Positions 10,241-19,069 of a stretch of DNA of 64,000 bases are shown here, piece by piece. The notes under the pieces were generated by a model, which saw only the letters and a list, made by a program, of their open reading frames with translations, had not been told where the DNA came from and did not search any database. The stretch lies in NCBI GenBank assembly GCA_021772975.1, contig JAJFKY010000001.1, positions 248,001 through 312,000 on the forward strand, written 5' to 3'. The DNA comes from Gammaproteobacteria bacterium. GTDB lineage: Bacteria > Pseudomonadota > Gammaproteobacteria > Xanthomonadales > Wenzhouxiangellaceae. How positions within the stretch are numbered: the first letter of the stretch is position 1; each line of letters starts with the position of its first letter. The position numbers and the translations under genes are program-made.

Positions 10241-10729
10241 TTATCTGAACAGATCATCGCGCCCCGGCACCGGAAACAGCCGACCGGTGTAACTGAACAG
10301 CGGCTTTTGATTTTTCTGGTCCAGTTCCAGACTGCCATTCATTTCCCATTGCACATTACCCTGGCCCCTGCCTGCCATGGCACGCAGCTCATCGAGTGCT
10401 TCCTGGCGCAGCGGCCGGATACGCACACGCAGTTCTTCCGCACTGTGCGCAATGATATCGATATCAGGGGTACCGTTATAGACCGCAAATAATCGCCCAC
10501 TGATGTTCAGTTGAAACTGTAATTTTCCACCGGTCAGTACTTCATCATTGCCATTGCGCAAACGCAGCGCAAGAATGGCATGATCCTCGTGCAACTGTAA
10601 CTGCGCGATCTGAATCGACGGTGGAATACCAAGAATATCGCGCCTGCCGGCACAGGCCGTTAAGGCCACGATCAGCAGCAGTATAAGAATCACATGGCCA
10701 GCGCGCAGCAGAGTATTCATATTGTTCAT
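10241..10729 (-). CDS. WHy/LEA14-like lipoprotein
   Basis: A 162-residue protein with a lipoprotein signal (LIVALTACAG, lipidated Cys near residue 27). The mature part matches the look of the LEA type-2/WHy beta-sandwich: a strand IQIAQLQLHEDHAILALRLR, then LQFQLNISGRLFAVYNG, then an ELRVRIRPL strand. WHy-domain lipoproteins in bacteria have been linked to stress tolerance, but the role here is not shown. It lies 2 bp downstream of the solute-binding protein gene on the same strand, so the two are probably co-transcribed. Confidence 0.75.
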   Translation of the reverse strand: MNNMNTLLRAGHVILILLLIVALTACAGRRDILGIPPSIQIAQLQLHEDHAILALRLRNGNDEVLTGGKLQFQLNISGRLFAVYNGTPDIDIIAHSAEELRVRIRPLRQEALDELRAMAGRGQGNVQWEMNGSLELDQKNQKPLFSYTGRLFPVPGRDDLFR

Positions 10730-10731
10730 AA

Positions 10732-12507
10732 CTATAGCTTACCCGATGCAACCGTACTGTTTAACGGCATAACGTAACGCAATAATTCACCGGCAGCGAA
10801 TTCACTGTCGGGATACAGCACAAACTGTCGGTTCCAGACATGGATTTGTCCCGGTGAGAAGCCCGCCATGGTGACGCAATCGGTGTTTAATATTTGTTGC
10901 ATCAGAGCGATCAGCCGCTGCCGCTCCACGCCGTCCACACTGGCCGCGGCCTGCGCAAACAAGCGATCAAATTCGGGATTCTGATAATTGGCCAGGCCCG
11001 GACCGGGGCTGGCGTTGTCACTGAGGTATAACTGCAGGGTATTTAAGGCACTCGGGTAATCCAATGCCCAGCCGGTGTGTATCAGTGGCAGTTGCCGTTG
11101 ACTGTAGCTCGTGGCAAAGGCTGAAAAACCGATATAAGGCCGGGCCACCAGCAATGCTCGAGGATATCCGGCAGCCGCCAGGGTGGTTTGAAAATATTCA
11201 AAAATACGCTGATTCAAAGCGCTGTCGGAATAACCGAAATCCAGTTGCGGTAAATGCTTGAAATCGGTCAATCGGCCCACCGCCGGCGGTTCGGCATCCG
11301 CATAGGTCTCAGCATCCGCCAGCAGCGGTGGGACGACCCCCGGATACACAAATCCGGCTTGTTCAAAAAATTCTTCGTTATAGCCCCGCCAGTCGAAAGC
11401 TGCGCTGAGCTGACAGCGCAATTGATGATTGTAACTCCGCTGCTCGGGAGAGCCGACCTCACCCAGGCGGATATCATCCATATTGAAATCGATCTTATAC
11501 AGCAGTGCCGTCGGCTGATGATTGCTATGCAGCTGCTCCGCCAGCGCGTCCTGCAGGGCTGCCGGTTGCCGGCTGGACAACACCTCATCATACAAACTGG
11601 CCGGTAACAGCATGGCGTCCACCTGCTGCCGGCGCAACGCCTGCCAGCGTGCCTGCGGGTCACGGATAAGGTGCACCTCAATCGCATCCAGCAGCGGTGG
11701 TTGCCGGCCTTCCAGCCGGGCCAGGCCATAGTCCTGATGCCGGGCGGCCTGGTAACCCAGCTGCGCCAGCTCGATAACCGGCGGCTGATAATCCGGATTG
11801 GCGGTCAGCTTGATCAGCCCAAGCGTGAAGCCGTGCAGCCTGTATGGCCCGCTGCCGACCGGATGCAGCGCGTAATCCTGACCGTAATGCTCAATCACCT
11901 GGCGCGAGACAATCGCCGCCACCGGCAGCGCCAGCGTGTGCAGAAAATCCGCATACGGTTTCGACAAGGTTATGCTGACGGTATAACGATCCAGAGTCTG
12001 CAAGCCAGCCGGCGGCTGGTCGTAATCAGCGCCCGCCGTGCGCCAGGCGGTGACGCCTTTAATGTACTCGTTCCATAGCCAGGCGCCCTGGCCTTCGATG
12101 AGCGGGTCAAAGTGCCTGAGCAGTGAGTAGATCACGTCCCGCGCGGTGACCTCGCGGGCATCTTCGGATAACGCGGCATCCTGATGAAACAGCACATTCC
12201 GCCGAATCCGGATGGTATAGCTTAATCCGTCCGCGGAAATCTCCGGAAACCCATCCGCCAGGCCGGTGCTCAGCGCATAAGGCCTGGCCAGATACTGGTA
12301 ACGGTACAAGGTGTCGTAGATCGCCCCGTTCAGCAACCGGGCGGTGGGTGGGGTGGCATGTACCGGATCTAACGAAGCAACCGGATCAGCGACTGCATAA
12401 CGGAAGGTATTGCCTGCCGCCGGTTGCTCCGGCTGTTCGCCACAACCAGCCAGCAGCATACAAACTGCAACCAGCACGCAGTGGATGACGAATCTCAACA
12501 CAGTCAT
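10732..12507 (-). CDS. ABC transporter substrate-binding lipoprotein, family 5 (DppA/OppA-like)
   Basis: Periplasmic binding protein of the peptide/opine/nickel class. It has a signal peptide with lipobox LLAGC, then the SBP_bac_5 pattern: DPVASLDPVHA, AIYDTLYRYQ, GLADGFPEISADGLSYTIRIRRNVLFHQD, TARDVIYSLLRH, HPVGSGPYRL and a C-terminal PALNTLQLYLSDNA/NPEFDRLFAQA region. At 591 residues it is slightly longer than typical. No permease or ATPase genes are next to it, so it may serve a distant transporter or have a signalling role. It is divergent from the SDR gene with only 40 bp between them. Confidence 0.9.
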   Translation of the reverse strand: MTVLRFVIHCVLVAVCMLLAGCGEQPEQPAAGNTFRYAVADPVASLDPVHATPPTARLLNGAIYDTLYRYQYLARPYALSTGLADGFPEISADGLSYTIRIRRNVLFHQDAALSEDAREVTARDVIYSLLRHFDPLIEGQGAWLWNEYIKGVTAWRTAGADYDQPPAGLQTLDRYTVSITLSKPYADFLHTLALPVAAIVSRQVIEHYGQDYALHPVGSGPYRLHGFTLGLIKLTANPDYQPPVIELAQLGYQAARHQDYGLARLEGRQPPLLDAIEVHLIRDPQARWQALRRQQVDAMLLPASLYDEVLSSRQPAALQDALAEQLHSNHQPTALLYKIDFNMDDIRLGEVGSPEQRSYNHQLRCQLSAAFDWRGYNEEFFEQAGFVYPGVVPPLLADAETYADAEPPAVGRLTDFKHLPQLDFGYSDSALNQRIFEYFQTTLAAAGYPRALLVARPYIGFSAFATSYSQRQLPLIHTGWALDYPSALNTLQLYLSDNASPGPGLANYQNPEFDRLFAQAAASVDGVERQRLIALMQQILNTDCVTMAGFSPGQIHVWNRQFVLYPDSEFAAGELLRYVMPLNSTVASGKL

Positions 12508-12512
12508 GTCGA

Positions 12513-12534
12513 TGAGCCTGACAAATCAGGCTCA
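12513..12534. repeat. perfect inverted repeat between divergent genes
   Basis: TGAGCCTGA and TCAGGCTCA (9 bp each) flank a CAAA loop. The repeat fills most of the 40 bp between the divergent binding-protein and SDR starts. There is no following T run, so it is more likely an operator or mRNA-leader hairpin than a terminator. Confidence 0.5.
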
Positions 12535-12547
12535 AGGATAAAGCAAT

Positions 12548-13306
12548 TTGATCTCCAAAACTTCAAGCTACGATGTACTGATCATCGGCGCCAGCGGTGG
12601 TCTGGGCAAGGCTCTGGCCGAACGTCTGCGGCAGCAGCCGGATATTCGCAGGCTGCACCTGACCAGCCGCTGTCAACCGGCTGACACCACCTCGCCACCT
12701 GACGCAGCGCTGCCCGCGCAATACCATTATCAGCTGGATATCACCGATGAGGATTCAGTCAGCCGTTTTATTGAACAACTTGACGAACACGCACCGCACT
12801 TGCGGTTGGTCATCAATACCGCCGGTATTTTGCATGGTGACGGATTTGCTCCGGAAAGACGCTTGCAGGATATCCGACTGGCCGATATGCAACGTCTGAT
12901 GACGACCAATTCAATCGGTCATGCGGTGGTTATGGCGGCTTTGCTGCCACTGCTGCCGCGCCATGGACGGGTCGTGCTGGCCAGCCTGTCGGCACGGGTA
13001 GGCAGCATCAGTGATAACCGCCTGGGTGGCTGGTACAGCTACCGGGCATCCAAAGCCGCGCTTAATCAGATCATCCGCAGTGCCGCGATTGAATTACGCC
13101 GCTACAACCCCGACAGTATTTGTGTCGGGCTGCATCCTGGCACCGTGGATACCGGTCTGTCGGCGCCTTTTCAGCAGAACGTACCCGCTGAACAGTTGTT
13201 CAGCACACAACAATCGGCCGACTATCTGTTACAGGTTTTGCACAACCGGCAACCGGCTGACAGCGGCCAGATATTTGCCTGGGACGGGCAGGCGATCGCG
13301 GCGTGA
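12548..13306 (+). CDS. SDR family NAD(P)-dependent oxidoreductase
   Basis: A classical short-chain dehydrogenase/reductase of 252 residues. The Rossmann cofactor motif is GASGGLGKAL, the structural motif is NTAG, a catalytic serine is expected in VVLASLSARVG, and the catalytic pair is YSYRASK (YxxxK). The sequence resembles the C-factor/CsgA-like SDR group, whose substrates are mostly unknown. The start is a TTG at 12548 with AAGGA about nine bases upstream; no in-frame ATG fits. It is divergent from the solute-binding protein gene. Confidence 0.9.
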   Translation: MISKTSSYDVLIIGASGGLGKALAERLRQQPDIRRLHLTSRCQPADTTSPPDAALPAQYHYQLDITDEDSVSRFIEQLDEHAPHLRLVINTAGILHGDGFAPERRLQDIRLADMQRLMTTNSIGHAVVMAALLPLLPRHGRVVLASLSARVGSISDNRLGGWYSYRASKAALNQIIRSAAIELRRYNPDSICVGLHPGTVDTGLSAPFQQNVPAEQLFSTQQSADYLLQVLHNRQPADSGQIFAWDGQAIAA

Positions 13307-13373
13307 AGCTGACAAAGCGACTGTGTTTTTGCTAGAGTTCACGCAAATTTTGATTAAACAACCGAGAATCGAT

Positions 13374-13715
13374 ATGGAAAAGATAACCATGACCCGCCGT
13401 AAAATGTTGCGCATGAGCGGCGTTGCGGCAGCCGCTATTCCTACTGCTCATGTACTGCTCGGCAGCAACGCGCTGGCCGATGAGTTACCTCATTTAAGCC
13501 CGGACGACGCCATGGCGGCAGCGCTGGGTTACGTGCACGACACCACGACAGTGGATAAGGCTGCCAATCCACGCCACGAGAACAGCCAGGTCTGCAGCAA
13601 CTGCGCACTGGTGCAGGGCGGCGACGATGAAGAGTGGCGGCCCTGTGCCATCTTCCCCGGTAAGCTGGTCAGTGCCAACGGCTGGTGCAAATCATGGGCG
13701 CCCAAAGCGAGCTGA
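13374..13715 (+). CDS. hip: high-potential iron-sulfur protein (HiPIP), Tat-exported
   Basis: HiPIPs are small periplasmic [4Fe-4S] electron carriers that deliver electrons to photosynthetic reaction centres or terminal oxidases. The 113-residue precursor starts with a Tat signal (TRRKMLRMSG followed by an Ala-rich hydrophobic core). The mature part has four cysteines, at residues 74, 77, 91 and 105, in the family pattern CSNC...CAIFPG...GWCKSW. A much longer in-frame ORF starting at 13011 lies inside the SDR gene and is not the real start. The gene is followed by a clear terminator and then the cbb3 operon, making it a candidate electron donor to that oxidase. Confidence 0.95.
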   Translation: MEKITMTRRKMLRMSGVAAAAIPTAHVLLGSNALADELPHLSPDDAMAAALGYVHDTTTVDKAANPRHENSQVCSNCALVQGGDDEEWRPCAIFPGKLVSANGWCKSWAPKAS

Positions 13716-13736
13716 TCAAACCACCTGAATCTCCAT

Positions 13737-13760
13737 AAACCCGGCGCCGCCGGGTTTTTT
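13737..13760 (+). terminator. rho-independent terminator after the HiPIP gene
   Basis: The stem AAACCCGG / CCGGGTTT closes a CGCCG loop and runs into a T tract. It lies 21 bp after the HiPIP stop codon and separates it from the cco operon. Confidence 0.88.
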
Positions 13761-13804
13761 ATTGCCCGCTGAACAGGTTAATACGCATCTGCCAGACCTG
13801 AAGT

Positions 13805-13818
13805 TTGACTTCGATCAA
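13805..13818 (+). promoter_or_regulatory. FNR/ANR box upstream of ccoN
   Basis: TTGACttcgATCAA matches the consensus TTGAT-N4-ATCAA at nine of ten fixed positions. A -10-like TACACT lies at 13841-13846, which predicts transcription starting near 13853. The box centre (13811.5) is then at about -41.5, the class II activating position for FNR proteins. An ANR/FNR gene lies in this window at 32960-33715. Confidence 0.85.
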
Positions 13819-13874
13819 ATTTCGCACCGGGCGGTCCGCCTACACTGAATGCCGGAACCATATCAGGAAGCGGC

Positions 13875-15299
13875 ATGCAAACAGCGAATACCTATCATGA
13901 CAAGGTGGTTCGTCAGTTCACTGTAATGACCATCGTGTGGGGCATTGTCGGCATGTTGGTCGGGGTTATCCTGGCTGCTCAACTGGCCTTCCCCGCCTTG
14001 AACTTTGACATCCCCTGGCTTACTTACAGCCGCCTGCGGCCACTGCATACCAGCGCGGTCATTTTTGCGTTTGGTGGCTGTGGCCTGTTTGCCACTTCGT
14101 ATTACGTGGTGCAACGCACCTGCCATGTGCCGCTGATCATGCCCCGGCTGGCGTCGTTTACTTTCTGGGGCTGGCAACTGGTGGTGGTGGCAGTCGCGAT
14201 TACCTACCCGCTGGGGATTACCCAGGGTAAGGAATACGCCGAACCCGAATGGCCTATCGATATTCTGATCACGCTGGTCTGGGTGGCTTATGCGGTGGTG
14301 TTCTTTGGCACCATCATGAAGCGCCGCGTAAAGCATATTTACGTAGCCAACTGGTTTTTTGGCGCCTATATCCTGACCGTGGCGGTACTGCATATCGTCA
14401 ATAACCTGGTAATTCCGGTCGGTCTGTGGAAAAGCTATCCGGTCTATTCCGGCGCCGTCGATGCGATGGTGCAGTGGTGGTACGGGCACAACGCGGTGGG
14501 CTTTTTCCTGACCGCCGGATTTTTGGGCATGATGTATTACTTCGTGCCCAAACAGGCGGAACGGCCGATTTATTCTTACCGCTTGTCGGTGGTGCATTTC
14601 TGGTCGCTGATCGCCATCTACATGTGGGCCGGCCCGCATCACCTGCATTATCAGGCCATTCCGGACTGGGTACAGTCTCTGGGCATGGTGTTTTCACTGA
14701 TTCTGCTGGCACCCAGCTGGGGCGGTATGATCAACGGTATCATGACGCTGTCCGGCGCCTGGGAAAAACTGCGCACAGATCCGGTTATCCGCTTTATGAT
14801 CGTATCGCTGTCGTTTTACGGCATGTCGACCTTTGAAGGCCCGATGATGTCGATCAAAACGGTTAACTCGCTTTCACACTTTACCGATTGGACCATCGGC
14901 CACGTGCATTCCGGCGCGCTGGGCTGGGTGGCTCTGATCACCATGGCGTGTGTCTATCATTTGTACCCCCGTTTACTGGGCCTGCAGGAGATGTACTCCA
15001 AGCGTCTGATCGAATGGCATTTCTGGATTTCCACGCTGGGCATCGTGCTGTATATCGCCGCGATGTGGATCGCCGGTGTTACCCAGGGCCTGATGTGGCG
15101 CGCGGTCAATGACGACGGCACTTTGACCTACACCTTTATTGAATCGCTGAAGGTCACCTATCCGTTTTATTACGTGCGGTTATTGGGCGGTCTGCTGTTC
15201 CTGGCCGGCATTTTGATTATGGCCTGGAATATGTACAAAACCTGGCGGCATTCACAAGGTAGCGTTGAAGTACCGGTTCTAGAACCGCAGGCAGCCTAA
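13875..15299 (+). CDS. ccoN: cbb3-type cytochrome c oxidase subunit I
   Basis: CcoN is the catalytic heme-copper subunit of the high-affinity cbb3 oxidase and sits in the inner membrane. The 474-residue protein has about twelve hydrophobic segments. Histidine ligand regions are visible: [43 protein letters not shown], and [15 protein letters not shown] near the C-terminal third. AGGAAG lies just before the ATG. It opens the ccoNOQP operon. Confidence 0.97.
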   Translation: MQTANTYHDKVVRQFTVMTIVWGIVGMLVGVILAAQLAFPALNFDIPWLTYSRLRPLHTSAVIFAFGGCGLFATSYYVVQRTCHVPLIMPRLASFTFWGWQLVVVAVAITYPLGITQGKEYAEPEWPIDILITLVWVAYAVVFFGTIMKRRVKHIYVANWFFGAYILTVAVLHIVNNLVIPVGLWKSYPVYSGAVDAMVQWWYGHNAVGFFLTAGFLGMMYYFVPKQAERPIYSYRLSVVHFWSLIAIYMWAGPHHLHYQAIPDWVQSLGMVFSLILLAPSWGGMINGIMTLSGAWEKLRTDPVIRFMIVSLSFYGMSTFEGPMMSIKTVNSLSHFTDWTIGHVHSGALGWVALITMACVYHLYPRLLGLQEMYSKRLIEWHFWISTLGIVLYIAAMWIAGVTQGLMWRAVNDDGTLTYTFIESLKVTYPFYYVRLLGGLLFLAGILIMAWNMYKTWRHSQGSVEVPVLEPQAA

Positions 15300-15324
15300 C
15301 CAGAATTATCCGGGAGTTATCCAA

Positions 15325-15960
15325 ATGGCAAGCTTTGGACACGAAAAAATTGAGAAAAATGTTGGCCTGATGGCCATCCTGATTGTCATCGTCATCAGCT
15401 TCGGCGGACTGGTGCAGATCGTACCGATGATGTATCAGGCCAGTGTGGTTGAACCGGCGGCAGGGGTCGAACCCTATACACCGCTGGCGCTGGCCGGACG
15501 CGATATTTATATCCGCGAAGGCTGCTACAACTGCCACTCGCAGATGATCCGGCCGTTCCGCTGGGAAACCGAACGTTATGGAGCCTATTCCGTGGCTGGC
15601 GAGTTTGTCTATGACCGTCCGTTCCAGTGGGGTTCCAAACGCACCGGACCGGATCTGGCCCGTGTCGGTGGCCGCTACAGTGACCTGTGGCACGAGTTGC
15701 ATCTGATCAACCCACGTGACCTGGTGCCGGAATCCAACATGCCTGGTTATCCCTGGCTGGCCGACAGAACCATCGATGGCGAACAGGTGGCCGCACGCAT
15801 GCGGGCGCTGAGAATACTGGGCGAACCGTATACCGATGCGCAGATTGAGGGTGCCGCGGCCGCGGTGACGGATAAGACCGAACTGCAGGCCTTGATCAAT
15901 TATCTGCAGAACCTGGGCGTGCGGGCCAAGCCTGACGCCGCTGCAGCAGGAGCACCGTAA
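15325..15960 (+). CDS. ccoO: cbb3-type cytochrome c oxidase subunit II (monoheme c)
   Basis: CcoO is a membrane-anchored monoheme cytochrome c that passes electrons to CcoN. It has one N-terminal membrane anchor and the heme c site [12 protein letters not shown]. Further family motifs are [34 protein letters not shown] and, later, the axial-methionine stretch [10 protein letters not shown]. The 211 residues are typical. Its stop overlaps the ccoQ start (TAATG). Confidence 0.97.
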   Translation: MASFGHEKIEKNVGLMAILIVIVISFGGLVQIVPMMYQASVVEPAAGVEPYTPLALAGRDIYIREGCYNCHSQMIRPFRWETERYGAYSVAGEFVYDRPFQWGSKRTGPDLARVGGRYSDLWHELHLINPRDLVPESNMPGYPWLADRTIDGEQVAARMRALRILGEPYTDAQIEGAAAAVTDKTELQALINYLQNLGVRAKPDAAAAGAP

Positions 15961-16163
15961 TGGACACCGGTTGGGGTATCGCCGCGGGCTTATGGACGGC
16001 CTTATCGATGCTGCTGTTTTTGCTGGTGGTGGTGTGGGCCTACAGCCGGCATAACCGGGCCAGATTTGAGGAGGCGGCACAACTGGCGGTCGGCGAACAC
16101 CCTCCAGAGGAGCAACCTGAACATTCCGCAAGCAACACTGAACAACCGGAGCAGCAAACATGA
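15960..16163 (+). CDS. ccoQ: cbb3-type oxidase small subunit CcoQ
   Basis: A 67-residue single-spanning membrane protein in the invariant ccoQ position between ccoO and ccoP. Its sequence starts [13 protein letters not shown], followed by one membrane segment (LLFLLVVVWAYSR) and an acidic tail. CcoQ stabilises the cbb3 complex. It overlaps ccoO by one base and ccoP by four bases (ATGA), indicating coupled translation. Confidence 0.9.
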   Translation: MDTGWGIAAGLWTALSMLLFLLVVVWAYSRHNRARFEEAAQLAVGEHPPEEQPEHSASNTEQPEQQT

Positions 16164-17053
16164 CCCTCGGCTGGCAACTGTATGTTTTTATCATTGTTAT
16201 TGGCAGCTTTATCACGCATTTTTTATTTCTGCGCTGGACCAGCCGCTATAAAACCGATGACAAACCCGGTACCGGCAATACCACCGGCCACCGCTGGGAT
16301 GGTGATCTGGAAGAATATAACAATCCGCTGCCGCGCTGGTGGCTGAACCTGTTCCAACTGACCGTGGTATTCGGGATTGGCTATCTGGTCCTGTATCCCG
16401 GGTCAGGCATTTACGATGGCGTGCTCGACTGGTCACAGGAGCAGCAATATGCTGAGCAGGTGGCTGCAGCGGAAGCCGGTTACAGTGAAATTTTCGCCGC
16501 CTACGCCGCGCAGGACCTAACCGCCCTGCAACAGGATGATAAAGCCATGACGGCGGGCTTGAACCTGTTTGGCAATAACTGCGCGCAGTGTCACGGCAGC
16601 GATGCCCGGGGCGCGTTTGGCTTTCCCAATCTGACCGACGATGACTGGTTGTGGGGCGATGCCAGCGAACAGATTTCAGCGACTATCCGCAATGGCCGTA
16701 ATGGAATTATGCCGGCCTGGGGGGTTGCGCTGGGCGGTGAGGCCGGCGTGACCAACGTCGCGCATTATGTGCGCAGCCTGTCAGGACTGGAACATGACAG
16801 CGAGTTGGCCAATGCCGGTCAGGCGCAGTACGGCCTGTTCTGCGTAGCCTGTCATGGCGCCGGCGGCGAGGGCAATACGTTGCTTGGCGCCCCCAACCTC
16901 AGCGATGACATCTGGCTGTACTCTTCCAACCTGGACACTATCCAGGCAATCATCGATCAGGGACGTAATAATCAGATGCCTGCTTTTGGGGATAGCCTGA
17001 GCGAGGATAAAATCAAGGTATTGACCGCCTACGTCAAACAATTGGGTCAATAA
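16160..17053 (+). CDS. ccoP: cbb3-type cytochrome c oxidase subunit III (diheme c)
   Basis: CcoP is the diheme cytochrome c that receives electrons from soluble donors. The 297-residue protein has two N-terminal membrane segments flanking the CcoP signature HRWDGDLEEYNNPLPRWW. Two heme c motifs follow, CAQCHGSDARG and CVACHGAGGEG, each later followed by a candidate axial methionine (IMPAWG and QMPAFG). Confidence 0.97.
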   Translation: MTLGWQLYVFIIVIGSFITHFLFLRWTSRYKTDDKPGTGNTTGHRWDGDLEEYNNPLPRWWLNLFQLTVVFGIGYLVLYPGSGIYDGVLDWSQEQQYAEQVAAAEAGYSEIFAAYAAQDLTALQQDDKAMTAGLNLFGNNCAQCHGSDARGAFGFPNLTDDDWLWGDASEQISATIRNGRNGIMPAWGVALGGEAGVTNVAHYVRSLSGLEHDSELANAGQAQYGLFCVACHGAGGEGNTLLGAPNLSDDIWLYSSNLDTIQAIIDQGRNNQMPAFGDSLSEDKIKVLTAYVKQLGQ

Positions 17054-17056
17054 AAC

Positions 17057-17368
17057 ATGACTGCCACTGATAGCCGCCAGCCGTCATCGCGGGCAAGGCC
17101 TGTGATCCAGCGGCTGGCTGCCATTCTATGGCCCTCGTTTATATGGGCCGGCGTGGCCTCCATGGTACTGTTTGCGTTTGCTGACCCGGTGGATTTACAC
17201 GCCATCAGTTTTCCTGACTGGCAGCTCAGCCGCACCGCTGGTTACAGCATCGGATTTTTAATGTTCTGGAGTGTTACCGCGGCATCCAGCTTCGGTACCT
17301 GGCTATTGCTCAGGGACCGCAAGGTTCTCAATCAACAGCACCAGCAACCCACCGATCCATCCAACTGA
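17057..17368 (+). CDS. small membrane protein in the cco locus
   Basis: Unrecognised 103-residue protein, 3 bp after ccoP and 24 bp before ccoG. It has two predicted membrane segments (LAAILWPSFIWAGVASMVLFAF and the GYSIGFLMFWSVTAASSF region) joined by a loop beginning ADPVDLHAISFPDW. Small proteins of this kind are often seen between ccoP and ccoG in gammaproteobacteria, so a role in cbb3 assembly is plausible. No cofactor motif is visible. Confidence 0.8.
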   Translation: MTATDSRQPSSRARPVIQRLAAILWPSFIWAGVASMVLFAFADPVDLHAISFPDWQLSRTAGYSIGFLMFWSVTAASSFGTWLLLRDRKVLNQQHQQPTDPSN

Positions 17369-17392
17369 AGCCAGCGCAACGGGTCATCCAGC

Positions 17393-18802
17393 ATGAGCGC
17401 CACTGATACACAGCATCACAGCAGCGATGATTCGCGGCAGGTTGTCGAGTTATATACCCGCTCGGAAAAAATCTATCCACGCGAGGTGCAAGGCCGCTAT
17501 GCCCGGCTGCGCGCGGCTACGGTATGGTTGTTGCTGGGATTGTATTACCTGCTGCCCTGGATCAGTGTGCATGGCCAGCAACTGGTGCTGTTTGATCTGC
17601 CGGCGCGTAAGTTTTATGTGTTCGGGATGGTGTTCTGGCCACAGGATTTTATTCTGCTGACCGGCTTACTGCTGCTGGCCGCCTTCGGATTGTTTTTTGT
17701 GACCGCTCTGGCCGGGCGTCTGTGGTGTGGCTATGCCTGTCCGCAAACCGTCTGGACCGAAGTGTTTATCTGGCTGGAACGCCTGGCCGAAGGACCGGCC
17801 GCCAAACGCAGAAAACGTGACCGTGGCCCGTGGACGGCGGACAAGGCGTGGCGCAAAATCGCTAAACATTCGCTCTGGCTGGTGTTCGCCTTATGGACCG
17901 GATTTACTTTTGTTGGTTTTTTTACCCCCATTACTGAGCTGGCGGATAAAGTGCTGCGGTTCCAGACCAGTGGCTGGGAATCCTTCTGGATTGTGTTTTA
18001 CAGTTTTGCCACCTGGGGTAACGCGGGGTTTCTGCGCGAACAGGTGTGTAAATACATGTGTCCCTATGCACGCTTCCAGAGTGCCATGTTTGACGATAAC
18101 ACCCTGATTATTTCCTATGATCAGGCACGCGGTGAACCACGCGGCTCGCGCAGCCGTAAACTCGCGCATGCCGAACTGGCCGACAACAAGCTGGGTGACT
18201 GTATTGATTGCACCCTGTGCGTGCAGGTCTGCCCGACCGGCATCGATATTCGTCAGGGACTGCAATATGAATGTATTGCCTGCGCCGCCTGTATTGACGT
18301 CTGCGATGACGTGATGCGGCGCATGGATTATCCGACCGGCCTGATTCGCTACACCACCCAGAATGCCATCGACAACAAGCCCAGCAAAATTATCCGGCCG
18401 CGGATTTTGCTCTACACTTTACTGCTGCTGGTTATAATGACCGGGTGGGTGACCGTGGCCAGTCAGCGTGCACCGGTCATGCTGGATGTGATGCGTGACC
18501 GCAACGCACTGTATCGGGAATTATCGGATGGGCAAGTGGAAAACAGTTTCCTGCTGCGCGTCATGAACCGCAGCAATCAGGCACAGGAATTTACCATCAC
18601 CGCCAGTGGTCTGGCTGGACTGAATATATTCGGTGACGCCACGGTTAAACTTGAATCCGGCGAGCTGGGCTCTCTGCCGATTACTCTACGGGCTCCCCGC
18701 AGCGGCATCAAAGTGCGCAATGATATTGTATTTACAGTGCAGGCAGTCTCCCAGCCGGAATTGACCATCCAGGAAACCAGCCGCTTTATCGGCCCCCGCT
18801 GA
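17393..18802 (+). CDS. ccoG: cbb3 oxidase accessory protein CcoG (FixG/RdxA family)
   Basis: CcoG is a polyferredoxin-like membrane protein reported to reduce copper for cbb3 assembly. The 469 residues contain the CGYACPQTVWTEVF and CKYMCPYARFQSAMFD motifs. A double-cluster ferredoxin segment follows (CIDCTLCVQVCPTGIDIR and CIACAACIDVCDDVM), and then an Ig-like periplasmic C-terminal domain. Several membrane segments surround the cluster region. Position and length are normal for the family. Confidence 0.96.
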   Translation: MSATDTQHHSSDDSRQVVELYTRSEKIYPREVQGRYARLRAATVWLLLGLYYLLPWISVHGQQLVLFDLPARKFYVFGMVFWPQDFILLTGLLLLAAFGLFFVTALAGRLWCGYACPQTVWTEVFIWLERLAEGPAAKRRKRDRGPWTADKAWRKIAKHSLWLVFALWTGFTFVGFFTPITELADKVLRFQTSGWESFWIVFYSFATWGNAGFLREQVCKYMCPYARFQSAMFDDNTLIISYDQARGEPRGSRSRKLAHAELADNKLGDCIDCTLCVQVCPTGIDIRQGLQYECIACAACIDVCDDVMRRMDYPTGLIRYTTQNAIDNKPSKIIRPRILLYTLLLLVIMTGWVTVASQRAPVMLDVMRDRNALYRELSDGQVENSFLLRVMNRSNQAQEFTITASGLAGLNIFGDATVKLESGELGSLPITLRAPRSGIKVRNDIVFTVQAVSQPELTIQETSRFIGPR

Positions 18803-18814
18803 CTGTCGGTTAAT

Positions 18815-19069
18815 ATGTCTAGGTCACCATCAGATAAACCTCCAGGCACCCTGCCGGTAACCAGTTGGTATCGGTCCGGTTATGTCTGGATGGTGCTGAC
18901 TCCATTGATCGTGGTGGTATTCGGCATGCTGTTGACGATCATTATCATGGCGCGCTCCGGGGCTTTGCAGCAGCATCCGGATCTGGGCCAGCCACTGGGC
19001 AAGATTTATACCGGCAGCCAACCGCCGGCTGCTGCTGACGCGCCTGAAAAGACGGCCGATGATGACTGA
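18815..19069 (+). CDS. ccoH: CcoH/FixH-like protein, unusually short
   Basis: This 84-residue protein sits where ccoH normally lies, between ccoG and ccoI, and overlaps ccoI by 11 bp. It has one N-terminal membrane segment (VWMVLTPLIVVVFGMLLTII) and a short soluble tail. Canonical FixH/CcoH proteins are about 150-170 residues with a larger periplasmic part, which is missing here. The assignment rests mainly on gene order and the anchor segment. Confidence 0.68.
   Translation: MSRSPSDKPPGTLPVTSWYRSGYVWMVLTPLIVVVFGMLLTIIIMARSGALQQHPDLGQPLGKIYTGSQPPAAADAPEKTADDD

Noticed and set aside
13340-13366. TTGATtaaaCAACC upstream of the HiPIP gene as a possible FNR box
   Set aside because: Only the left half matches; the right half lacks ATCAA.
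13011-13373. N-terminal extension of the HiPIP frame inside the SDR gene
   Set aside because: The Tat signal starts at the ATG at 13374, and the upstream part overlaps a conserved gene in another frame.
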